Position numbers and translations under genes: made by a program | In this document: one piece after another, positions 21,479 through 30,967 of the stretch | Numbering within the stretch: the stretch's first letter is position 1 | Layout of the letters: each line of letters starts with the position of its first letter | The notes under the pieces: generated by a model | Told to the model about the DNA's origin: nothing | The model's database searches: none | The model's input: the letters and a program-made list of their open reading frames with translations, nothing else | Assembly: GCA_951799405.1 (NCBI GenBank) | Contig: OX637341.1 | Location: 18,529,659-18,593,658, forward strand | Direction: 5' to 3' | Source of the DNA: Agapetus fuscipes | Lineage: Eukaryota > Arthropoda > Insecta > Trichoptera > Glossosomatidae | Length of the DNA stretch: 64,000 nucleotides

Positions 21479-21844
21479 GAAATACTGGTGTGACGAAAAC
21501 AATCATGAAACCCCCCCCACCCCATTTGTTTGGAAAACAATTTGAGATTTTAAAAAATGTAAACAAAAACAGAATAATAATAGTACCTACATATCACTTA
21601 TCATTATCAGCATACGGTTCCTTAAAAATTACAGTAGGGAAAAAAAAAAACTCAAAAGTAACATGTATCCAAGCGCTTATTTCGAAATTACTGTGATTTT
21701 TGACGTGGAGATACATTTTCAACAATTTCAGTCAAATCGGGTTTTAAGTTATCAATACGTCGTCTTGGTGAGAATCAGTACATACATAAGTCGATTCTTG
21801 TATACTAAATATGGAATGCCAGATTTAGTGAATCTCGTCTAAGC

Positions 21845-22350
21845 CTAAAACTAAATCTAAGCTGCAAAGATATACATCATTAAAGATTCATATTAAACGC
21901 ATTCCCATCAGCAGACATGTATAAGTAAGTTCGCGCTAACACATGCCGCATGTGGACTTACATTATAAAAACCCAATCTCAAAGGAACATAATCCCTGCA
22001 ACGCTTGCCGACCTTCCTTGAAACAGGAGTGGCATTGGCAAAGTGAACCATTTTTACAGTATGGGTGGTCAGCCGCATACCAACCTATAAGTCAAGGAAT
22101 ACAAACAATTGATTACATTTATGTTAATAAAACAAACAACAGTAAAAATTAATTATTCTATAAAAAAGTGAAAAATATTTTTTTAAAGCCTCAACCTTAA
22201 ACGCCAGCATTACAGATCAATTGCCATTTTCCGGTCCTCCGGTCTTCTTTTATTTCATCCAGATTCATAACCCTTTTCACACAAGCTCTCCTTTTACGAG
22301 TATTATGACTCTGGATATCCCATTCATTTGCTATTTCGGAAATTTGGTCT
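21845..22350 (-). pseudogene. LINE C-family C-terminus, 3' UTR and tail
   Basis: Minus strand: fragments matching the LINE C C-terminal block (DQISEIANEWDIQS, MNLDEIK), GTAATGCTGGCGTTTAAGG, a short UTR, then the 250-bp tail ending in CAGCTTAGATTTAG. Frames are broken. Confidence 0.75.
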
Positions 22351-22669
22351 GTTTGTTTATTATTATTTATTATTTGCGCCTATTTTAAATAAGACTTTGA
22401 GAAGGCGTGCCTTGAAAGGTCCATAACCAGTGAACCGAATTACTGTCCTTTGGGGCTTGCAAGACGAAACTGGACCAGGTGTTAAATAAAAAACGTTATT
22501 GGAGATTCAGTTTCCAGCCCTTTGGATGCTTACATGTATTATCTGTTTAAGGCAAAACAATCAGAGGCGGGTTTACTATAGAAGCTAAGAAACTTTGCAT
22601 GGATATAGCTTATACTCAAAAATTGCCTCTACGATTATGTCAACTGAAAACTCGATCGAAACGCAACTA

Positions 22670-22987
22670 AGCTACACATATAGTGTAACTTCTCGCCACG
22701 TTATCAGTAAAAGGTTTCGCATGTGGCGAGTGGAACCTATTTATTTTAACAGGTAAGGGAGCCGGCCTTACGCCAACCGATTTAATTGAAGTGAAGATTT
22801 TCCCAGCTCCGAGGGTGATGTTACTCATTCCTTGTGAAGGCTTAGTATAAACCTTGCCGGTACTTTATTTTGGGGTTTGAAATAAACACCGAAATAGGAA
22901 ATCATTTCTGACACCCTCCTCGGTGGGATTCGAACCCGAACTCACGGAGTAAAATGCAAGCACTCTACCAACTGCGCTATCGACCGG
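22670..22987 (-). repeat. SINE A copy
   Basis: Minus strand: GGTCGATAGCGCAGTTGGTA, B box GGTTCGAATCCCACC, the conserved body, and an end at CACTATATGTGTAGCTTAG. Confidence 0.85.
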
Positions 22988-23012
22988 ACCTACAAACAAT
23001 AATAAACAGGTA

Positions 23013-23275
23013 CACTATCTAATCTAACCTAATCTAATCAAAGTTGCAAGAATATGCTACATTAGAGATTCACATTATAATGCATTATCACAAGCAGACA
23101 CTTATAAGTTTGCGCTTGCACATGCCGCATGTGAACCTTCAACATAAAAACTCAAATCTCAAATGGACTGCAACTCTTGCCGTCCTTCCCTGAAACAGAG
23201 GTAACATTGGTAAAGTGAACCATTTATACAGCATGGGGGGTCAGTGGCATACCATCTTATATAAGTCAAGGAACT
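23013..23275 (-). repeat. LINE C-family 3' end, truncated copy
   Basis: Minus strand from TTCCTTGACTTATATAAG to a GATTAGATTAGGTTAGATTA tail, the longest microsatellite tail among these copies. Confidence 0.8.
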
Positions 23276-23611
23276 ATGACTAAAAATATGCTCTAGAACA
23301 GTTCTTGGCAGAGCAAAAATTGAGTATTTTTTATTTTTCCACACGTATAGAAGAAATCCTTGGGACGCTCCTGATAGCATTGTGTGGCAAGGTATTGTGT
23401 TGAAAAAACATATGTTACACATTTTATCATCCCTGTCGCTGGCGTTATATAAGGATACGCTGCTTTCCTGGAAGGACAGGGATACATAAATCGATAAACG
23501 TTTTTTTTTGCAGTTTCTCAATTTTCTAGAAAACAGGATTTCACTTATTTCTAGTGTAAAAAAACCTATTGCGAAAAACCGGCTCTTTCTTATGAACCGT
23601 GTAAAAGAACG

Positions 23612-23660
23612 TTGTTCTGAACGTTTCGTCGAGCTCGTATCCAACGTCATCAGGAGTTTC
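23612..23660 (-). ncRNA. Hammerhead-like motif, degenerate stem I
   Basis: Minus strand: canonical core CTGATGA (23647-23653), stem II CGTTGG/TCGACG, GAAA (23624-23627), self-complementary ACGT stem III. The first stem I pair is C-C. It lies in sequence I take as a Penelope-related remnant because the same motif recurs in Penelope-like fragments here. Confidence 0.45.
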
Positions 23661-23754
23661 TTCTAGATGAATAAACAAGATAAATGTCAGAAATAATTGT
23701 TGCTGCTAATAGTTACAGATTGTAGGTAAAGAAAAACCTAAAATTATTGCTTTA

Positions 23755-24045
23755 CTTATGTATTAAGTTGCAGAGAAAGGCAGTAAGATTTGCAGGGTTT
23801 ATGTTTATTTTAGGTTAGATTTGGACTTATATATTGGTATGAGACTGACCATCCATACCGTAAAAAAAAATCAAAATTTGCAAAACTTGCATGATTTATG
23901 TTCATTTGAGATTTAGATTTTAATCAGTACACATGCAGCATTTCAAGTCAACTCTCACGTGCCTGTTTGTGGGTATGCATTTACTATGAATTTTGAATGT
24001 AATACATCTCTTTGCAGCTTAGGTTATAGATTATATACCAACCAT
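23755..24045 (+). repeat. Degenerate LINE C-family 3' end
   Basis: Blocks TTGGTATGAGACTGACCATC and TTCATTTGAGATTTAGATTT and a GGTTATAGATTATA tail are recognisable amid many changes. A partial duplication of the 5' block lies just upstream. Confidence 0.65.
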
Positions 24046-24547
24046 TATTTTTATACTTTGGGCGAAAATGTTGCTCAATCATCGAGTTTTTCAATTTTAG
24101 ATTGTTTATAATTTTTCGGCCAATTTCAGTATTTTATTGAATGAGTATCTGCATTCATTTACGTTTAAATTAGAAAGACAAAATTGATAAGGATGCTAAT
24201 AAAGACATGCAGAAAATAAAAAAATAAAATGTTTTCATTTTAATGGTTGGAAATTACAGTCACAATAAAAGATGTCCTTGTTTACAGAGGTAGCGTTGGC
24301 AAAGCAAAGAACGGTCTCACTGTAGAACTCATTTACTAGGGATTCATGACGCTTAGACTGGCTGCAATGAAGTCCCAGTACTGCATATCTCTACATCAGA
24401 GACTGTAAATCTTTTGGAATTCATGACACACTTAAAAATAGGACCCCTGCAGAGGTTTGTCACAAACACTGCCATACTTTTTTTATTTTTGACTTTCGAA
24501 TAGAATGGTTCAATTAAATGAGACAACCATTATACAATATGTGATCT
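24046..24547. other. Spacer, nothing recognised
   Basis: No coding or repeat signal matched. Confidence 0.35.
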
Positions 24548-24797
24548 ATAATCGAAGTTGCAAAGATAAACTTACATTCAAAACACATATCAAATGCATA
24601 CCCACAAACAGACACGTGTAAGTTCACGCTTACTAATGCTGAATGTGTACTTACAAATTAACACCAAACTTCAAAGGAACATAAACCCTGCATAATTTTT
24701 TTGCCGACCTTCCCTGAAACAGGGGTGACATTGGCAAAGTGAACCATTTTTAAAAGTATGGGTGATCAGTCTCATACCAACCTATAAGTCAAGGAGT
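24548..24797 (-). repeat. LINE C-family 3' end, truncated copy
   Basis: Minus strand from CTCCTTGACTTATAGG to CAACTTCGATTATAG, with the AAGTACACATTCAGCATTAG subgroup sequence. Confidence 0.8.
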
Positions 24798-25099
24798 TAC
24801 ATATTAAAAAAAAAATAGAATTTCGCATAGTAAAATGAAGAAAATCTTGATTTTTTTTTTGTTTGCCACCAATAATAATTTTCAAAATAAAAGTTAATTT
24901 ATCAATTATTCTTTCATAAATAAATAACCTCAAAATCAAAGTAAAGATTGTTTTCATTTTACCAAAGTACAGCCATTATTTTGTACGGTTTTCCTTTGTT
25001 ATTGCTGCACAGTTTACAAGGCACTGCCTCTCATGTCTTTAGTCCACACAGTAAACCCAGTTTTGGTTGGCTTGCAACAGCTCTAAAGAATTTCACTAC

Positions 25100-25237
25100 C
25101 TCAAGTACAAAACCTTAAAATTCAACTTAACCATAGCAGCTTAAACAAAATTGTATGGAAACAAAAAAGCGTATCTTTTTTGCGTTTAAGTTCGTATGCA
25201 TTTTATGGAAAACTCTTACGTAGACTTATATACTTGA
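25100..25237. repeat. Hairpin repeat family H, degenerate copy
   Basis: Arms start CAAGTACAAAACCTTAAAAT and, inverted, CAAGTATATAAGTCTACG. The family has the theme AAACTCAACCATAGCGTTT and recurs at 25905-26050, 26610-26735 and 51405-51545. Confidence 0.5.
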
Positions 25238-25278
25238 ATTCTGTTTCTTACACATAATTGTGCACTTTACACGTTCCC

Positions 25279-25832
25279 AGTTCTTGTTTGCCGTAAAGAC
25301 CAATTTTGTCAAATATGACATTTTACTGCAGTTGTCCAATTCTACACAATCTGAGCTGAGAAAAATACGTTTTTGTCTTCAAATGTGCGAGCTATTCAAC
25401 ATTTTCACATACGATATTCTGTGTTCGAAATTTTATTTCAGTTCTTGAGCGCCGTATATTCTCTAAACGCTGGAGGCGCATGTGTGACTGCGTCATCTAC
25501 AATTGTAAACCAATCACAGACGCGCGTGGGCATGACGTCACACCAACACATTGTTGTATTGTCGCGAGCGTCCGGTCAAAGTCCGATAGTTTGCCGTACA
25601 TCCACTTTACGTAATTTTCGTTGCGCATCTTTGGTGTATATCCTTTTTAGAACGCCTTTTTTAGTATTAAACATAAAATTATAATGATTTTTATGGATTA
25701 TTATAATGACAAACCTACAGTACTTTCGGTAAAATATGTAATTCAATTACAATTTTGTCAATTACAATAACAAAACATAAAAACATTGCTCCTGTAAAAT
25801 TTGCTTAATGGTCTATACGGCAAACAAGAACT
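25279..25832. mobile_element. 554-bp element with 24-bp inverted ends and a CpG-rich core
   Basis: Termini AGTTCTTGTTTGCCGTAAAG and AGTTCTTGTTTGCCGTATAG (reverse complement), each followed by ACCA. The core (25460-25620) is unusually rich in CpG for this region and contains TGACGTCA-like and inverted CCAAT-like words. A 103-codon frame across the core shows no family motif. No target duplication is clear. Confidence 0.6.
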
Positions 25833-25904
25833 AAGGCAGCGTAGTTCCTAGCCAGCCATGCATACTATGGCTCTAAAGACTTGTAAAGTGTTCTCTCTTA
25901 CAGA

Positions 25905-26050
25905 ACATCAAGTATAAAACTTATTTAAACTCAACCATAGCGTTTTAACAAAAATGTACGAAAACTAAAACGCTCAATACATGCGCTGCTTTAGTTACCG
26001 TATATTTTTGGTTAAGCATTGTGTTTGAGTTTTATATTTGGGTGCCAAGA
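25905..26050. repeat. Hairpin repeat family H copy
   Basis: ATCAAGTATAAAACTTATTT, then AAACTCAACCATAGCGTTTT, with the inverse arm near 26010-26045. Confidence 0.55.
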
Positions 26051-26609
26051 TGGATAAAATAAACAGAAAATATACAAAATATTTTTCCTCTAAAGTAGAA
26101 AACATTTAAATTTCAAAACAGAAGCATTTGGAAAACAGTTTTTATGTTTTGTATTAACATTGTAAACGACGTCTATGGTATTATTTTTGAAGTCAGTTTT
26201 AAATGTGAACAATTTAAACACTGAAGTAAGTACCTATACAGTATAATCTCATTAATAAGAATGAGAAAAACTAAATATATTTTTTTGTTAAAAAATCTTA
26301 GCATTCTTCATCTCTATTTTGTTTCGCACGTTAGACGGTTTCCTATATCATTTTTTTAATTAAAAATTCGTCTTATCTTCATTAACGTTAGATGATTTTT
26401 CCATTGATTTTTTTCTTTCATTAAATTGTTTCGTAAAAATACATTGAAAACTGGAAAAAAAAAATCTAACAATGTTCCACATACTTATTATTTATCTGCT
26501 GTAATAAAAAGCCTATTAATTTGATTCGCTCAAAAAATATCAGTAAAATTTGCGGAACCTATTTTACTTTCTGTGTTTTCAAGGAATTTTGAATATTCAA
26601 AATTCACTT
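26051..26609. other. Spacer, nothing recognised
   Basis: AT-rich; no feature. Confidence 0.35.
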
Positions 26610-26735
26610 CAAGTATAAAGCTTTAGAGTGAAACTCAACTACAGTGTTTTTCAAAAAACGTTTAGAAACTAAAATAGTACATTGCTTGAGTGTCTTAGCT
26701 TCCATACATTATTGGTTGAGTATAGACGTGAAGGT
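26610..26735. repeat. Hairpin repeat family H copy
   Basis: CTTCAAGTATAAAGCTTTAG and AAACTCAACTACAGTGTTTT, with the inverse arm GTTGAGTATAGACGTGAAGG at the right end. Confidence 0.55.
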
Positions 26736-27074
26736 TTAATGCTGGGAAAACTGATTTACCTGGAAGTCTAACGAAACGGAAGAGTTCGGATGAAAGGTGC
26801 TAGGGAAACTCGAATAATTGTCCTGGGCGACAGACAGGAAGGTTCACGCATTAAACTGTTGATGAATTGGTGATCTGTCGACCGTGAAAGCTTCAGTTAC
26901 CAAAGCTCCCGAAATTCACAGGTAAATACAGATTACAAACTTTATATATTCGTAAATTATAATTTAGACGATGGCAAAATCACGGTGTATAAAAGTAATT
27001 AAAGTACACATTTTAAATACAGTAAAAACAATAATGATTGTGCCCTGCTAGTATGTTTGTCTCTTGCCGCTCTC

Positions 27075-27205
27075 CTGTGATGTAATGACTAATCAGCTGT
27101 TCACTTGCGGCCATCTTGGATTGTTAGGTCTTCATCCAAATACTCGTATTACCGATATTCGGTAAGTGAGAATTACCGTGGTGATGAGACTTCCAGCCCT
27201 GGTGC
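27075..27205. mobile_element. Hairpin MITE, half copy of the 20776 family
   Basis: CAGCTGTTCACTTGCGGCCA and TCTTGGATTG, then the full right arm ending GAGACTTCCAGCCCTGG. The left arm is missing. Confidence 0.7.
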
Positions 27206-27478
27206 TAAATGTTATGTCGTGTGTGGCGAATTTTAGAAGTCTGGTATGGTCCATCGTGCTTAGATGAGTACGCCAATGAAAAAGACAACACAAGACAGAG
27301 AAAATTTAAAAATTATGACTTCATCAGATAAGTGTTATAGTTAAAGATTGGAATTTTCCTGAGAAACTAAAACAAGCGAACGAAATATATGAGTAAACGA
27401 AGGATATGAATGATATGGTTTTTTTTCGGGCTAGAACATGTTCAACATAGAGGATGAACTTGTCGTGCATAGAGTGTG
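27206..27478. other. Spacer, nothing recognised
   Basis: No gene; leads into the hammerhead motif below. Confidence 0.3.
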
Positions 27479-27520
27479 TCTCCTGAAGATGTTAGCTACG
27501 TCGCAAACGAAACGTCGAGA
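27479..27520 (+). ncRNA. Hammerhead ribozyme motif, canonical core
   Basis: Stem I TCTC/GAGA (27479-27482 with 27517-27520); core CTGAAGA (27483-27489, fits CUGANGA); an extra T; stem II GTTAGC/GCAAAC with one A-A mismatch; GAAA (27509-27512); self-complementary ACGT stem III; cleavage triplet GTC with C at 27516. All invariant core positions are kept. The short stem III is typical of Penelope-like and retrozyme hammerheads, which often act as dimers. Confidence 0.6.
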
Positions 27521-27537
27521 ATAATGTAAGTTCTTGC

Positions 27538-27645
27538 TCACACATGCGGCATGTGTGAGCGCGAAATTATGCGTGTCTGCTTGTGGCAATGCATTTAATA
27601 TGAACCTTAAATGATACATATCTTTGCAACTTAGATTAAGATTTA
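27538..27645 (+). repeat. LINE C-family 3' end, last 110 bp
   Basis: From CACACATGCGGCATGTGTGA to GCAACTTAGATTAAGATT; it directly follows the Penelope-related motif. Confidence 0.75.
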
Positions 27646-27774
27646 GACCTTGTATCGATATTTAAATCAAAGAACAAAAATAAGAATATGTAATTACGTA
27701 CGTTAGGATCAGAAGAAGTTCAGGCAACATAAATTGTGAGGCACTGACCACCCATAGTGAAATTGCGATAGGTG

Positions 27775-28146
27775 AACAGTCTTGTCTTGTCTTGTATCCT
27801 GCCGCCATTCCTCTAGGGGTGGCCAGTAGGTACCTCCACATAAGTGCCTCCACTTGACTCTGTCCCTGCATACTTCTTTCATCTCATCTAATTTCATCAC
27901 TCTTTTCATGCATGCTCTTCTCTTGTTTCCACTCTGTAAATTCCATTCATTCGCAATCTCACTTATCTGATCAATCCATTCTTTTCTAGGTCTTCCCCTT
28001 CCACGCTTACCTATTACATTCCCTTTATACACTCTTTTTGTCAGTCGGTCTTCATTCATCCTTTCAATATGTCCAAACCATCGCATCACACTTCTTTGAA
28101 CTTTCACTTTCACGCTTTCTTTTACTCCGCATTCATTCAGAACCCA
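27775..28146 (-). pseudogene. LINE D-family ORF2 C-terminus and 3' end
   Basis: Minus strand: an open segment (VKVQRSVMRWFGHIERMNED, GKRGRGRPRKEWIDQISEIA, then MKLDEMKEVCRDRVKW) nearly identical to residues 655-756 of LINE D at 37837-40107. It ends GGCCACCCCTAGAGGAATGG and a (CAAGA)n tail. It is 5'-truncated at 28146, with no catalytic domain. The close match points to recent activity of this LINE. Confidence 0.9.
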
Positions 28147-28174
28147 GTAACAATTGGAATATGAATTTTTGCAT

Positions 28175-28510
28175 CAAAGGTCCATCCAGCCTTACAGCAA
28201 CTGGGTACTGCTTGAGAATTGGCGCTTTGTAGCGACGACGATCAAACTCGTAAAAAGGTCGAAAGCTCAATTGGTAGAATGCTTGCATTCCATGCCGAGA
28301 GCAAGGATTCCATCTCAAAGCTTTACTCAGCCTTCACAAGAAATGAGAACCAGCCTCCCAGGAGCTAAGAAACCCCACTTCAACTGAACGTGGTTGGTGT
28401 GAGGGCGGTTCCTTTACCTGTAAAAATAAATAGTTCCCAAAGCGCCACATGCGACTCCTTCGGGGATAACGCAGGCAAGAAGTTACACTATATGTGTAGC
28501 ATAATTGCAT
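28175..28510 (+). repeat. Compound SINE: SINE B segment joined to SINE A
   Basis: GGTCCATCCAGCCTTACAGC through TTGGCGCTTTGTAGCGACGA, then a short ACTCGTAAAAA link into the SINE A head (GGTCGAAAGCTCAATTGGTA). SINE A lacks the stretch after the B box, as at 17735. The shared junction means the chimera itself was copied. Confidence 0.75.
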
Positions 28511-28815
28511 GTAGTCTTACAAAATGCTTTTTTAAAGAATCGCCAAGAAATCTTTGGTGTAACGCCAGCGAATACTTTACGATCCGGTGTAAGGCGTTTT
28601 TACTATTTACTTTCCTATTCAGGCTTGCAAGATAAGTTTTTACTATCCTGATAAAGCGTCGTCTCTACTTTTACTGCCACTTTCATCCTGTTGTTTGTGG
28701 TCCAGTTTATCGTTTCAATAAATATGTGGTTTGATCCCGTGTAGACGTTAAAATGTGCAAAAACAGTGCAAGAATGGTTCATTGCAATTTTGTAGGGAGA
28801 AGAATCGATGCAACG
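28511..28815. other. Spacer, nothing recognised
   Basis: No gene or matched repeat. Confidence 0.3.
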
Positions 28816-28909
28816 CAAGTAACCTTTTAGGTTTTAAAAAGGTTACAAAAAGGTTAAAAAAGGTTCTGGAACCTTTTTGTAACCTTTTTAAAACCTAAAA
28901 GGTTACTTG
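28816..28909. repeat. Perfect 40-bp inverted repeat (hairpin)
   Basis: Arms 28816-28855 and 28870-28909 are exact reverse complements, with a 14-base spacer. The arms themselves are built from AACCTTTT and AGGTTTT words. It could be a young foldback or MITE copy; target duplication not evident. Confidence 0.9.
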
Positions 28910-28984
28910 GGAAGTTGGCTTAACTTGCCAAGGCTAGTAATTGAAAATGATCCCCAACCCCAAAATATATTGTCAGCGTGATAA

Positions 28985-29228
28985 AAACTGGTTTAAGCAC
29001 TGAACCCTTAGTACGAGTTTCAAAAGTAAAGTTTACGGAAAGTATTTATGAGTGGCTTTTCCCAAAATCTGCCGTTTTTGTTTCTCACACTTTATGGTCT
29101 TAGCAAAAGAGTTACAGTGATGAAGAAAATCATGTTTATACAAACAAAAACGGCAGATTTTGGGGAAAACCTCTCTTTAAAACTTTCCTTAAACTTTACT
29201 TTACTCAAGTTGTGCAACTCGCACTCAA
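28985..29228. mobile_element. Foldback element, two arms
   Basis: Left arm CCCTTAGTACGAGTTTCAAA with AGTAAAGTTTACGGAAAG; right arm CTTTCCTTAAACTTTACTTT with GTGCAACTCGCACT. AAATCTGCCGTTTTTGTTT appears in both arms. A single arm is at 7738-7872. No coding capacity. Confidence 0.7.
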
Positions 29229-29499
29229 CGATGGATTTTGGGAATTTAATGAGGCTCTAAATACCACGCACGGTAAGCGACAGTTTCTACCAAAATATAA
29301 TACGAAGATTAAGATGCCATATGAGTTGTAGAAAAAAGTCATTCTGTCATTTTGTGTCCAATAATCAGATAAATATTTCAAAACGTCTCAAATATGTTTA
29401 TCCATTTGCCAATTTGTTACAAGCCATTAATGTAACCACATGGGAGATACCTATGCAATGTATGAGTTTATGTTTGTGTATGTTTACTTATGTGTGTCT

Positions 29500-30012
29500 G
29501 TGTGCTTTTTCTTACTTGAATATCTTCTCACCGACAGTAAGAAGGAATTTTGGAGGTGGATCAATGCGGATAGAAATAAATCTTCTGCATTGACCACTCC
29601 GGGAGTCAAAAGTGCTGCCGGTGAGATGGTATGGGAGAATGAAGAAGTATGCAAGAGATGGAAGAACTATTTTCAAGAAATTTTTGGCCAGGGTGAAAGA
29701 AGAATTTATGAACAGACAGATGAAGAGAATGAATTGAAGATTTTGAAAGAAGAAATGAAAGTGTCTATTTCACGTCTGAAGAATGGGAAGTCTGCTGGGT
29801 TTGATGGTATAAATGGTGAAATGTTGAAAGCAGGAGGTGAATGTGTGATAGATTAGATGTTTGAATTATGTAAGCTTTGTGTGAATGCAGGAGTAGTACC
29901 GATGGATTAGAGGAAGGCAGTCATTGTTCCCATTTACAAAGGTAAAGGGGACAAAAAAGACTGTCAGAACTTCAGACCAATCAGTCTACTCAGTATACCA
30001 GGAAAAGTCTTC
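29500..30012 (+). pseudogene. LINE C ORF2, upstream part (5' side of a nested insertion)
   Basis: SKKEFWRWINADRNK, ENEEVCKRWKNYFQEIFGQG and LKNGKSAGFDGINGEML match LINE D residues 170-280. Two Trp codons of LINE D are TAG here (29854-29856 and 29908-29910). The frame continues into reverse transcriptase (GDKKDCQNFRPISLLSIPGK) and stops abruptly at 30012, to resume at 36186. The 5' end is truncated near 29500-29530. Confidence 0.85.
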
Positions 30013-30089
30013 TATATATATATTTGGATGACTTATTCTTCTTTTGGGCGCCGTTTAGTGGCTCCAGCCACCCCAAGGGCGCCCACCGC

Positions 30090-30967
30090 TCACTCTCTTC
30101 TTGTGAAGATGGTGGTCTTCAGCTCCTTCCTGAAGCGCTCCTCGCTGGTTTCCGTCCTCAGCTTCAAAGGCAGCCGGTTCCAGCACAACGGTCCCGCCGA
30201 ACTGAACGCCCTATCCCCAAAGCCCGTTCTGCTCCGTCGAGATGGCATTTTCAGCTTGTTGATAGCATCACTCTGCGCCGAGCGAAGAGTGCACCGCTTA
30301 TCAAAAATCTCGTCAAGCTTACATAATTCGGCTAAGTAAGAAGGGGCCGTTCCTCTGAGTGCTTTAAATACCAACAGGCACATTTTGTATTCCACTCTCT
30401 CCGGGACACGCAGCCAGTGAAGATTCTGCAATAGAGGAGTGACATGGTCAGTTCTACTGCCTCCCAAAATCACTTTTGCTGCGGTGTTAAAAACGGACTG
30501 CAATCTTGTTAGTTGCACCTTAGGAAGCCCAAGCATCAGGCTGTTGCAGTAGTCTAACCTTGAGACCACCAACGCATTCACCAGAGTTCTTGCTGCATCA
30601 ACAGGTAAGCAGCTGCGAATACGCCTTATCTGCCTCAGGTGGAAAAAACTGGAGCTCACAATCCCCGATACCTGTCTTTCCATGGAAAGTGCCCCATCCA
30701 GATGCACACCTAAGAATTTGAGAGAATCCTGGGGTTTAATGGTCTCACCCATAATATTAAAAGACTCTATATCCAAAAGATGCTGTCTTCTTGGGGATGC
30801 AACCCACATGAATTCTGTCTTCTCTGGGTTCATCTTCAGACGGTTTCCGTTCATCCAAGCAGCCACATCTTCAATACACTTTATAGTGTCCAGCTTACAT
30901 TGTCCAACCCCTGCAGGTGAACAGAGTTTAAAGATGAAGATATCGTCTGCATACGAGTAGTACTTCA
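30090..30967 (-). pseudogene. LINE A ORF2, C-terminal part
   Basis: Begins at the catalytic YYSYADDIFIFK and continues through LKMNPEKTEFMW, SLKFLGVHLDG and FGDRAFSSAGPLCWNRLP to a natural stop. This is the part of LINE A reverse transcriptase downstream of the LINE B insertion point. The methionine at 30968 is just the first in-frame ATG and not a start. Confidence 0.85.

Noticed and set aside
23159..23650. 163-codon minus frame as a gene
   Set aside because: It overlaps a LINE C tail and a hammerhead-like remnant; no domain is recognisable.
25373..25684. 103-codon frame in the CpG-rich core
   Set aside because: No domain or motif recognised; it spans an inverted-repeat element and GC-rich composition alone can keep it open.
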